Below the pieces are notes generated by a model. The model saw nothing but the letters and a program-made list of their open reading frames with translations, did not search any database and was not told the DNA's origin. From Cladopsammia gracilis (taxonomy: Eukaryota > Cnidaria > Anthozoa > Scleractinia > Dendrophylliidae): DNA of 64,000 nucleotides. This document shows, piece after piece, positions 48,706-61,600 of the stretch (position 1 is its first letter; each line of letters begins with the position of its first letter). The translations under genes and the position numbers were made by a program. Location: NCBI GenBank assembly GCA_022457155.1, contig JAJGOT010000313.1:326501-390500 (forward strand). Reading direction: 5' to 3'.

Positions 48706-49679
48706 CAATGCTGTAGGGTTCTGGCTGCATTAATATTGGGTCAACGATGTAAGGCTCTGGCTACATTAATATTGGACCAATGATGTAGGGCTCTGGCTGC
48801 ATTAATATTGGGCCAATGAAATTGCGCTCTGGCTATATTAATATTGGGCCAATGATGTGGGGCTCTGGCTACCTGAATATTGGGCCAATGAAGCTGGACT
48901 CTGGCTACATTAATATTGGACCAATGATGTAGGGCTCTGGCTGCATTAATATTGGGCCAATGAAATTGCGCTCTGGCTACATTAATATTGGGCCAATGAT
49001 GTAGGCCTCTCGCTGCATTAATATTGGGCCAATGAAGTTGGGCTCTGGCTATATTAATATTGGACCAATGATGTAGGGCTCTGGCTGCATTAATATTGGG
49101 CCAATGAAATTGCGCTCTGGCTACATTAATATTGGGCCAATGATGTAGGCCTCTCGCTGCATTAATATTGGGCCAATGAAGTTGGGCTCTGGCTATATTA
49201 ATATTCGGCCAATGATGTAGGGCTCTGGCTACATTAATATTGGGGCAATGAAGCTGGGCTCTGCTACATTAATACTGGGCCAATGAAGTTGGGCTCTGGC
49301 TACATTAATATTGGGTCAATGATGTTGGGCTCTGGCTTCATTAATATTGGGCCAATGATGTAGGCCTCTCGCTGCATTAATATTGGGCCAATGAAGTTGG
49401 GCTCTGGCTATATTAATATTCGGCCAATGATGTAGGGCTCTGGTAACATTAATATTGGGGCAATGAAGCTGGGCTCTGCTACATTAATACTGGGCCAATG
49501 AAGTTGGGCTCTGGCTACATTAATATTGGGCCAATGATGCAGGGCTTTGCCTACCTAAATATTGGGCCAATGAAGTTGGGCTTCGGCCACATTAATATTG
49601 GGCCAATGATGTAGGCCTCTCGCTGCATTAATATTGGGCCAATGAAGTTGGGCTCTGGCTACATAAATATTGGGCCAAT
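48706..49679. repeat. 36-bp minisatellite, about 27 copies
   Basis: The unit is about 36 bp long and contains GGGCTCTGGCTACATTAATATTGGGCCAATGATGTA (divided: GGGCTCTGGCTACATT and AATATTGGGCCAATGA). Variants (CTCTCGCTGCATT, GAAGTTGGG, GAAATTGCG) recur in higher-order blocks, suggesting multi-unit duplications. It abuts the right inverted repeat at 48705. Confidence 0.92.
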
Positions 49680-52600
49680 TTATATCCAGCTTTTTGTTGG
49701 GTTGTCAAGCTATGACTGTGTTTTTGACAAACCAACATATCAACTGAGAATCCCCTGGTGTGAAATTACTATTAAATTTGATTGATTGATTAACTAATGA
49801 CTGTTTTATTACGTGATCTACTATGATCTGTATTTCAAATGTCCGTATAGACACAGTCTTGTAAATAGTACTAAGCTTAATGAATAAAAAAGATCTATGT
49901 CAGATGCCTTTACAGCAACTTGAAAGATCAAAACTGATCTCAAAGCTTGAAATTATCGGTTAGCTTAAGGCTTAAATGTTCACCGTACATAAGCTTCATG
50001 TACGTATTTTATCAGTTGTGCTTATACGTAAGCTTACCGACAGAAGATGTGATCGCAAGCCTCAAGCGAACAAGGATCGGACACCAAATTAGCACTAAAT
50101 GTTAAATAAATGCATCAAGAGTTAAAATAGAAGCATGGTAGATAGGCAATTGCAACTGGATCATTAATAAGCCGATTTATAAACAAACATTCTGGCACGA
50201 AATGATGACAGAAATACTCACCAAACTATACATGTCAACAATTCCTCGAGTTTTCCCAAAGCGTTCCTAGTGTTCTGCCATCCAATCATGTTTACTTATT
50301 TCAAGTTAAATCAAACAAAACCAAGAAATCGACGAGAAACCAACGCAGAAATCAACACAAACTCGTTGCTTCAGGTAAATGCGAACTTCCCGCGCTCTCT
50401 CATTCCACTTTGTAGCCTAGCCTTTAGCTTTGTAACCAAGCTAAAATGGCGGACTAAGTGCTCATCATTTTTCACGAAGAAGTGACTTCTTTCAATCATC
50501 GGAACGCAAAATTATATTTATTTTGCTATGCAACGATTCAACAGATATTGGAAGCTTTTGACAGGTAGTAACAGGTGTATTTTGACTGCAAGACGTTTTA
50601 CCACATGCAGTAAATATTATAGACCCAGTTCTGGACCGTATTGTGCAGTATTGGGACAATTGCACGTTTCTAGATCGGTGAAATGTGCAACGAGGGGGAG
50701 GTTTCCAGTAGTTTTGCAGTGTTTGAATTTAGCACAGGAAAGCAAAGTTAAACGGATAAGAAGAACTATTCCCGATGAGCTATGGGCTATTCTCATACTC
50801 GGTAAGTTATTATCTCCCAAGATAAGCTTAAATTTTACTAAGCTTAATTATGAGCATTAAATATTTTGTCACAGTTTTGCAAATTGGGGCACAGGGCTAG
50901 CTGGTGGCTCCCAGGATTACCCTGGGGATGACCGCTGTTAAGTCAGTGGCTGATCTAGGAGACGAATCCATAGAAAATGTCATTTCATTCTAAATCAATT
51001 TCACGCTGCCCCATCCCATTCTTTCACTTCCCCCTCCCCTCCCGAACCCACACACCACTGCCACCCCCACCCCACCCCCTTGAATGAGATGCAAGTCAAT
51101 TACATGGTTACCCCTCAGCATTTGGTTAGGTTTCTCTAACAGTCCAGACACTGTTAGTCATGGCAAACTTGCACTTGAGCCGACTGGACTCTTCCCCTGT
51201 CATCTGTCTTGTCTTTTACGTGTGGCATGCAAGGCTGATGAGCGCATGGGAAGACCCAACCTTGACAAGAGAGATGACTAAAGATGAGTCAGGGATATAT
51301 GTACACATCATACTTACACACTGTAGGTGGTATGTTCTGCTCCCCTTTTCTTCCCTTGATTGATCTACATCATGATGGACAAAGCCCTCTCAGCTTGTCT
51401 CCTTCACAGCCATAATTTATTTGGGTCATTAGACAACCCTTCTTTCCACTAAGACTAAATAACAAACTGTAGCAAGAAAAACTAACCGATTACTTTGCGA
51501 CTAGGGTTGGAATGTCATTGCAGTTGATAAGATAATTTCTATTGTTATTTTTCTAAAACAGGTATTGGAGGGGTCCTTGTATTCATTGCTACAGAATATA
51601 ACAAAATGATGTATGGCAAAAATAAGCCTCCTGAACTTGAGTACAAGTTAAAGATGGCAAAGGTATCATGCTATAGAAACTTTGGACATTTTTAAATGTA
51701 CTGTTCAGGAACATATATTTATGATCTATCTTTTTAATTATGCGATTCTATGTATTTGATTATTATTTATTTATTTACCTTGGCACGATGGGCAACCCTT
51801 GCCAAGTATAAATATAGATGTACATGTACATGTACATGTATATGTATATACAGTGTCTAATCGTAGTAGAAGGGCTATGTTTAAAACACTTATGCCTTTT
51901 CTCCATGCAGTCAACATAGTTTCACTCCCTGACTCTAGGAGTGAAAGGGTTAAATGAAAGGCTTATCTTGGTTAGTAAAACAATAATATGTTAGTATTCT
52001 TGGCTAATTACAGTATTTCTCTTTTAACTCTTTCTTGCATGTGTAGATGCAGGTGTAAGTAACAAAATAATGAGGTGGATGTTCTGTTAGCAAGAAATAA
52101 GTAATTTATTTGACCCTCCCCCCCCCCCCCCCCCCTTCATACCCTCTCAGGCCCCTCAACAACAACAACAACAACAAAAATCTTTATTAGTTACTTATTA
52201 ATATACAATTGACAATACTGACCTGCAGGTAGCAAAAGCTAATCTTGGTAGGCCAGTGAAATTAATTACTATTTTTTGTAAATGTTTTTTATAGAAAAAA
52301 GATATTGAAGGGAACAAGGATCAATCCATCAAATTATTAAAAGAAGCTCTTAAACTGATACATGGATACTTTGAGAGAACTAAAAATATTGATCCACTGG
52401 AAGCAACTGAACAAGACAAAAAGGACAAAATAAAAACACAGAAGTATTTGAGATATGTGTTGGATCAGGTTAGATGTGAATTTGGTATTTCAAATATGTT
52501 AAAATTAATATTTATTAACTACATTGTACCAAACATGCTTATTTTGCTTCACTTGAATGGCCACATGTACTCTTTTAGGATTTCATCCACAGGCTCAAGA

Positions 52601-55600
52601 GTTGGAACCACACTGAACCACATGATAAACAGCACCATAGAAAAGTACTACTCAGTAGCTTTCATTTGAATGATCAAACAAGTTTTAGGATTTCACCCAC
52701 AGACTCAAACGTTGATAGTACTACCTTGTAAAGAAAAACATCATGATTACACTTTAGGATTTAATCGGCAGATTCAAATGTTAGGACCTCATTGTACAGC
52801 ATCTTAAACAATTTTACATGGACATAATATTTACTTAGTACATGTAGAGCGATCACACTTTAGGATTTCATTCCTGCATGGACTCAAAAGTGACAACCAC
52901 CTTCTACGCTGCACAGTGTAATGAACAGCACCACAGAAAAGTAGTGCTAATAGATAGAGCTGTCTTGTAGAACACTTTAAGCAGAACTGTAGTAGTGCTG
53001 CATTATACAATGTACCGTACAATGTAGCTGTCGTTTGAATGGTCTTCTTTCTTGTTGCTGTTTCTGTCTGGTCAACACTATGTCATTTTGACATTGTAAG
53101 GAAGAAATATAATACTGGAATGAATTTCCATTACATGTACTTTTTACTCAAACATTTTGTAACTTATTAACATAATATTAAACATTAGTTTTCTTTTTTA
53201 CCAGTGAACATATATACAATGTATTTTTTATTTATTCACTTTCTACATATAGTTGGCAAATCTCTCATTTCAGCTTCAAAAATGGAGTGAGGTAATGTGA
53301 GAAAAAGTAATTGAAAGTATCCATTATTTTTAGTGCAAGTGTATATGTTGTTGTTCAATTATATCCTAGGTTCAATTTTGATTTTCCATTGTTCTTTTCT
53401 ATGCTAATATATGATAATGAATATAAAACAAAGGAAAATCAAAATTGAACCAAGGATAAAATTGAACTACAACATATATAAACATAGTATAATTATATTG
53501 ATATTTTAAAAAAGTCATCTATGAATAATAAATTTGTTATAAATTAGCTACTCCTTTAGCCCACACTTAAAATTCATCCATAAATTTTGCTCCATCAGCA
53601 TCATCATCATCATCATCATTTTTGTTGTTGTTGTTATTTACCGGTATGTAAATTGTTGCATTGGATGAATTGGCTAAACATCCAAACTTTGTTCATCATG
53701 GAATGTGTTGGAAGGAAATGTTTAACCAAAGGTTTAACACTGCAATTACTTGCAGATAAAAGGGCCCATAAGAAATTGCTTTAATAAAAGTTAAACTACA
53801 GCTTTTGTTTTGCTTCAATATTCTTTAATAATAAACTGCTTGTTTCTTCTACTCTTTATTTAGGCAGAGCACTATTTCCGCCTGCTACTTCGAGACCTTT
53901 TATCATCAGATATTCCTAAGGTACAAATTGAAAAATTGAAAACTTTTATGCAAAAGAAAATTCATGTTAAATTAAGTGACCATTTTAGCTAATAGCTCAC
54001 AAAATGCTCAAAGGTCATTATGAACTTGCTTGTATTAGATTTGGTTTTCATCCAAAAGCTAATGTTTGAAGTCTAGAAAATGTTCCTTTATTATTAAAAA
54101 AGTGCAGGTACTACTTACAGATAAAACATGAAAGACACAAACATTCTGTGCAAGTTTGCTCAATCCACAATCTCTCTCCACCCCTCCCCCCAAGAAACAT
54201 TTGTTTAATTTGCAATCTCACTCCATCCCTTATCCTCCACCCTCCATCCCTAAAAAAAGAAATGTTCCAAATCTGTCTTGTAAAATATTGAAGAACTAAC
54301 AACACACAGAGAAAGTAAGTTGCCATTTTTTTTACAAGAGTTACAGTACAGAGCCTCATATTCTTAATTTTTATCATTTTTTGTTCTGTTCACAATAGGA
54401 TGATGATGGAGTGGTTGAAGTATCTTTGAAACTCTCCATAGCATGTGCCCACCAAGACAAGTAAGAAGTACTAGGAAGTCTTTCCCAAATTCCTTCACTA
54501 TATCATACACTGCTCTACTTGAGGATAGTGTTAAACTGTACTTCTCTTTAATACTTGCAGACATGATCTTGCAGTACAAGGCTTCCAGTGGTCGACTGAC
54601 ACAGTGCAAAAGAAAGTGAGTGAATCTCCCGATGCAACAGAAAACAGGTTAGTGATTATTTGTAACATTTAAAGGAGAAGTGTCACAGAGACTTGGTGTC
54701 ATTTTAAAAAAACTACAAAAATGTTTTTGTACTAACAGAAACCAAAAACTAATGGTCCAGTGGTGTGATAAAATACCACAAAATGTACCAAAACTGTCAA
54801 GGAATGTCTCTAGCCTTAATGTTTTTTTGAAGTTCTCACATTTTCGTCTTCAAAATGGACTAGAACAGACCATGATTTGTTCTTCTTTCAAGAATTTGTT
54901 GAATTTGTTCTCTTGGTGTTTTAGTGTTATTTTTGTAAATAAGTAAAGATATTATAGTGTGGTTTTGACAAAAATAGGTCAAAATCCCTGTGACACTTAA
55001 TAGGGAGTAGACAAAAAGAGACTGAAGACAGTCTGGTGTGGAGTTCTCTTTTGGTCTCTTTTCTTTACTTGTCCAGGGGTCAGGATTTGGGCCCTTTTCT
55101 AGCAGACATCTTTATGATGTCTCGCTAGATAGCCATCGGCGGTCGATGGCCATTGACACGTGATTACACCCAAGAAACACTGGAAACAAGGCCACGTATC
55201 ACAGAGAATTGATGAGTTTTCCTGACAACTCGCATACAGCAATGTATTTTCGGTAACTTTATCAGTGACATCAATAATGATAACATCAATAAATGTTTTT
55301 CAACGTGAACCGCTATTTCAAGCCTGCAAATAATTCTCTTCTCTACTGAAGCAAGTCATTTGTCAGTCCAGGGACAATAGGGCCATTTATACGACAGAAA
55401 ATAAGACGCGTCTTATCTAAGACGCGACTTAAATAAAACGCAAACCGATCGTATAAACAGTACAAAATAAGCATTCGTGTCTTATTTTAGACGCGACTTA
55501 AATAAGACGCGTCTTATCTTAGAACAGGGTTTTCAGCTGTTCTTATTTTGTCCGCGTCTTAAATAAGACGTGAACTTCCTCGTATAAATGCTTTCGCGTC

Positions 55601-58600
55601 CTAAATAAGACGTGAACAACAAGTGCGCCGTATCAAAAATAAGACGCGAACCATTTATACGTGATCTTCGCGTCTTATGTTGGACGCAAACGTATAAATG
55701 GTACATTTCGCATCTTATTTAAGTCGCGTCTTAGATAAGACGCGTCTTATTTTCTCCCGTATAAATGGCCCTAATATTAGGGAGCTCAAGCAACGACGAC
55801 GGCAACGCCAAGGAAAACGTCACTTGAAAAAAGGATTCCCGCTTTTTTAAACTACTTTGTAGTTGTTCTAATTTGTTAAGGCCCCGTCCACACGTATCCG
55901 TTTTCGTTTGAAAACGCAAAAGTTTCTTTCCGTTTTTCAAAATCTCTCCGTCCACACGTAGCGTTTTCGAATCGTTTTTGCCTGTCCACACATATACGCA
56001 AAAACACTGAAAACGCTTCAAATGCCTCTAAAGAGCATGCGCGCCACTGATTTTAGCCGAGCCTGCGAGTTGTTTGTGGCTTTTCATCGCTTTTATCGCA
56101 TGCGCAGTGGACTGAATTCGACCTCTTGACGTCATCGTTTTCGAAAAGTTACGTTTTCGGGTGTCCACACGAGAACGCGAAAACACCGTTTTCAAAAGTT
56201 TCCACTTTCGAAAGCGTTTTCAAAAGTTTCCGTTTTCAGTGACCGTTTTCATCGGATTCGTGTGGACGGGAAGCGAAAACGGAAAAAACTTTTGCGTTTT
56301 CAAACGAAAACGGATACGTGTGGACGGAGCCTAGTTTGTCTTATGTATCTGGATTGTCCAGGAGCTGAATTTGAAGGGATGGCTTTCCAGTTCAAATGGG
56401 AAATGTAAAGTAACCGTCATGTGTTCAGGTTCTCCTCGAAACCCATAATTTCACCATTTGACGTTGTTGTTTTGAAGGGAACGGCAAAGAAATGTACCAA
56501 AATCATGTAAAACGCGCGTGCGTTGCCCATTGTTGTGCCCATTGTTGTGCCGTTCTCGCTGCCGTCGCCGTTGTGGTTGCTTAAGCTCTCTAATGACCTG
56601 ACAAGAAGTTAGTCTGGTAGTTTATCTTTAATGAAAAGTGCCTGGTGTTCAAAGATGACTATGGAAAGTTTTCCATGCTTAACAGAGAGAATAGATTTTG
56701 TTTGAATTTAATTTAATTGAAGCAGAACTACCCAGTCCGTCAGTCAAGCCAGGTTAAGTGCAATCTTCAATGACAGGCGGTTACATGTATTTGCAGCCTG
56801 GCTATTTTAAAATCAACGGCTCCTATTAGCTAACCGCTCTAAATGAAAGATTGTGCACACCTTCGGACCCTCCCCTCTCCTGGGTGTTCTGCTCCACCGA
56901 CCACCCACCCCTTGCGTCAACTCCCCACCGTCCCCACCCTCCCCTCCCTCCAACGCTGTCCCCGATGGGTAAGGCAAGGGACCATTACATATCGCTGGCT
57001 TGATGTTTACAGCCGATCGAGCGAGCGAGCGATCCAGTGAAATTTGTGATTGGCTAAAAATAACTGGCGCCAATTTCTCAACCAATCAGAAGTAAAATCA
57101 AAATCACACGCGTTTTCCCGCACTTGGCGCCGGATACATGTATTTACTTCGAGTTCTGATTAGTTCGTTGGCTTGTTTTACCCTCCTGATTAGACATAGT
57201 GATCGCTTTAGTTTTGGTTTTACGATACTCAATTGAAAACCACTGTAATACACTATTTTTTTTCATTGACTTGATGATCCTTCTATGAATCTGTCATCAT
57301 TTTTTAGCAAGGCACTGCTAGGTGTGTGTCTGGAAGGTTGGGGCACATATCTTCTGTCCCAAGACAAACCTGCTGAAGCTGCGAAACTGCTGGCTAGGGC
57401 GCTGAAAGTTTCAAAAGAGGTTCTGGGCGAGGACCATGAACAGGTATGAACTGGGCAAGACGAGAGATTTAGGAAGCTTCAGCAACCACCACGGCAACGC
57501 CATGGAAAAACGTCATTGAAAAAAAAGAAGTCACGCTCTTTGAAACTACTTTGCAACTGTTCAATTCGTTTAATTTGTCTAATGTGACTGAATTGTCCAG
57601 GAGCTAAATTAGTACGGATGGCTTACAAGTTTGAATAGAGGAAAGAAAACTAACCGTCGTGTGTTCATAATTTCGTTCTCCATAATTTGATTATTTGACG
57701 TTGGTGTTTTGCAGTTAACGGAAAATAAATGTACCAAAATGCACGTGCAGAGGCATTGTTTTCGCTCATCAAACCAACTGTTTTGTGCTGTTCTTTCTGC
57801 CGTTGCTCATCAATTTATAGTTATTTTAAACAGAATGTATTGACCAACCAGGACTAGGTTACAAAACGATTGCTTCTTTATGATCTTATTTTCAGACCAC
57901 AGTGATACTTAACAACCTAGCCAAAGCGTACGCTGAGAGTGGCAAGTATGAACTGGCAGAGGAAATGGCTAGAGAAGCCGTGCGTATTGCCGAACAGACT
58001 CAAAACACTCATCTATCACGCTTCATGGCTAATCTAGGAACCATCCTTAATCTAGAAGGTATGCTGTCAGATTACCGTTTGGCAATGATTTGGCGCTCAT
58101 TTTTGCTGCCTGACGTCTCTGACCCCTATGGCTATTCCTGGCAGCCAGTACTCTATTTACATTTTCAATCATTTACTTCAAATGTAAACTATGTTTTACT
58201 TGAGTACAACTAAGGTGATTTAGCACTTGCGGCCTTTTTCTCGAAAGTCCCAACAACCTTTCGGGCCTGGGGCCCGTTTCTCGAAAGTCCCGATAACTTT
58301 CCGGGCCCGAAGCCAAATATTGAAATCAAAATCTAAAGAATAAAAGCGCGGGTCCTAGCGAACAAACCAGCCCATTTTGTTTTGCTAAGTAATAGTTTTA
58401 TCGTATTATCTGCAAAACCTTTGAAACCTCGATCTTCAATTAAAATAAAACAGCTTTCCGGGCCCGGTTATTACCGGATCTTTCGAGAAACGGCCCCCTG
58501 GAGCTATATTTTAATCTATAGAATGGTTGTGTAGTATTTTATGACGCAAACCAGCTCGACTTGTTTCGTCATTATTTTAGCTTTCAGAACCAACAAAATT

Positions 58601-61600
58601 TGAATTTTAAATGTCAACATTGGGCACTAAATATAGGTTTCCAGGCCGGAAAAGTTATTGGGACTTTCACTCAATTGAAAGCCGCTCTATACGGTACGTA
58701 AAGGAAACACATGTCGACAATTGATAGTCATGAGCTAAAAAGTTGCTGTATCCTTTTTTCTCTGACTCTAGGGAATGTTTTAAAAGCAAAGGACGCTCTC
58801 AAGAAGGCGCTAAAACTAGCAGACGATGCGAAAGACGAAGAAACAAAGGAAATGATAAATAACAGTTTGACTGAGATGGAAGGATGAAAAGAAGATTCGG
58901 CGATAATCATCGTTTCATCTGCAGCTCTCATGCGCTTTCTTCGACTCTCGTGCGCTCTCAGTGTTGAGTCTGCTCCACTTAATTGTCACAAGAAGAATCT
59001 CTTGCCCATCTGAGTACCGATCCTGACTTTTTATTTTAATAAGATTTGAAAGAACGTAATAGCTAGTAATTAAACAAAGCCATGAACAACATTTATAACA
59101 TTCTCTTTATTTGATTTCTATTCGCTCTTTATTATCTATTTCTATGCACAAAATATTACGCGCGTTACACAAACAGTGAAAACAGCGAGAGAAAGTTAGA
59201 GAGTCGATTTCGGCAGGCAAATCTTCATTTGCCTTTCATTTCTTGCAAGGAAAGTCATTTAATGAAAATTGTGCCGCTTTGTTTTTGCTAAGCGTTGTAA
59301 TTAGTTTAAAAATATCATGCCACGTGTTCTAACCAATCAGCAAAAACGTGCCGTTTTGTCAACCAATCAGGAGCGAGAACAAAGCCAATCGTGACTCGGC
59401 TGACGCTCGTTTTCCCGCGCTTGGCACGGGCTGCAAATTTTGTTCCGACTTCTCAGAGGATGTTTGCGTCATTTAGGCCCAGCTCAAACGTCGAACTTCA
59501 CATATGCCGAACCTAATGCAAATGAGCAAAATCTATTGTTCTTGCTAATTTGCATTAGGTTCGGCACATGTGAAGTTCGACGTTTGAACTGGGCCTTTCT
59601 TATGTTGTGATTGGCTAGGAGTTATTATTGGTAAAAACAATCACTGAAAACGCCTCAAAACAATCGGAACGTTAACTAAAACATGTCGTTAAAAAAATGG
59701 ATATTTAGTTAACACAATCACGAATCGATAAATGAGAAGTCGTATAAAACCAGATAAATTACATTATAACACGACTTAAATAGTCGAGAAGGCCGATAAC
59801 TAAAATCAACTAATCAGAATGCTCATTTACCTGTCCAATAATTTCCAAGTATCAGACCGTGTAATGTCCCAAAAGCTTACGAGGGTAGTACTGGGAGAAT
59901 ACCGGCCCTTCGGTTTCTTTCTTTCTTTTTTTTTGTGCACGGACTTCGCGCCAAAACCTCGGGACAATTTTCTCCAAATACGGCCCTCGCACTTGGTTAA
60001 TAAGATATATATAAATTAAATTAACGCTAAATCCTGTTTGTAAAAATTGGCTGAAATTAAGATTGATCGTCGGGTGCGGTTTTTAAATTGAGTATCGGTA
60101 GTAATTGACGTTTGCTTTGGTAAGTAAAACCAAAACCAATTGAAAACAGCTTTACGCTTCCCGCGCTCGGCGCCGGCTACATGAATTTGTTTATTTTGAG
60201 TTCTGATGGTTCATTGGATTGTCCACCTCCGTGTGATTGGCCAGAGGAATTACTTTGGTTTTGGTTTTAAACGCTCAATTTAAAACCGCCCTCCTTTAAC
60301 AAATTAAATGATGCTCATTTTAAGGCTGGTTTTCACTAACGACGGAGTTGGAGTTGGAGTTGTAATCAGAAGCGCAGGGCGATACGATCAGTGAAAATCA
60401 AACCGACGGAATCGGAAGAAGATAACGGAGTCATAAGCGGAATCGGAAGCAAATGGAACCGTTCTGATTCTTCCGACTCCGATTCCGTCGAGCTTATGAC
60501 TCCGCTTACGACTCCGATTTTCGATTTTCACTAGGTTGGAAGCGTTCTTACGACTCCGACTCCGTCGCCAGTGAAAACCAACCTTTAAAGAGCGTATCAA
60601 CAAAATTAATTTTACTAAATCTCTGTAGCATTAACAGCTTTTTAAAATGACATCGTTACGTTCTTCGGTGTGACGAGAATGTTCGGAACTTCTCTTGCAG
60701 CATCGCAACCTTTTGATCGTTTTCAAGTTTCAAAGGCCGTACCTAGAAAAGGAAAACAATAAATGAAACTAAATCAAACATGAGGTGGGAAAAGAGCCGG
60801 ATTGTTGCTTTTTTCGAATAATAAAAAAGAAAGGGTTTCACATGAAAGTGCACTTCAAGGTTTTTTTTTTTTTTGGGGGGGGGGGGGGGGTGGGGGGGTA
60901 GGGAGCGGCTGGAGTGAATAAGAGGGCGGGGGAGTAAATTTTTATCGACAAACAATTTCGGCTATTTGATTAGGGGCTTTTTTTTTCATGATGGGAAAAA
61001 GGTGGGGGGGGGGGAGGGCCGACGGACATCTGCTAGATACTCCACTACCGTTATGGTCCTATTAACAGGGTTTAACAGGGTTCCATTTAAATCCCCTGGA
61101 GGTGGTGGTAGGGCTAAACTGTTACCTGCTGTTTTGGGAAAACAGGAATCCCACTCGTGCTTTTCAATTCCTTCTCTTTCGTTCTGATCGCATGACAACA
61201 GGAAGCCTTGAATACAAGGCTCGTCATCCAATAAGTCTGCAAATATGCGATCCATCTCATCTTTATCAATCACATCGTTCTTGTCCTTGTCGGAGTATTC
61301 AAATTCCCACTGAAGACAAATAAAAAATATTTTCTTAGCCTGCGTAAGTGGTGCGAACAATCCCTTCAGCTACGCCATAACTCGCACACGAACCAGACGA
61401 AATAACGAAATTGTGTTTACTTAATTCCCATGTTATATCGCCAAACGCCACAAAATATATAGCTAAATTGGATAAGAAGATTAAATAGAGCAAAATAGAA
61501 GCAGTAGTTGCGAGAAAAAGTGCAGGATTACAAGGATGGAAGTGGATTACAGTTCATCAAATTTGATTTCGTGCAGTGAGGCGGTCACGAAATCAAAGTT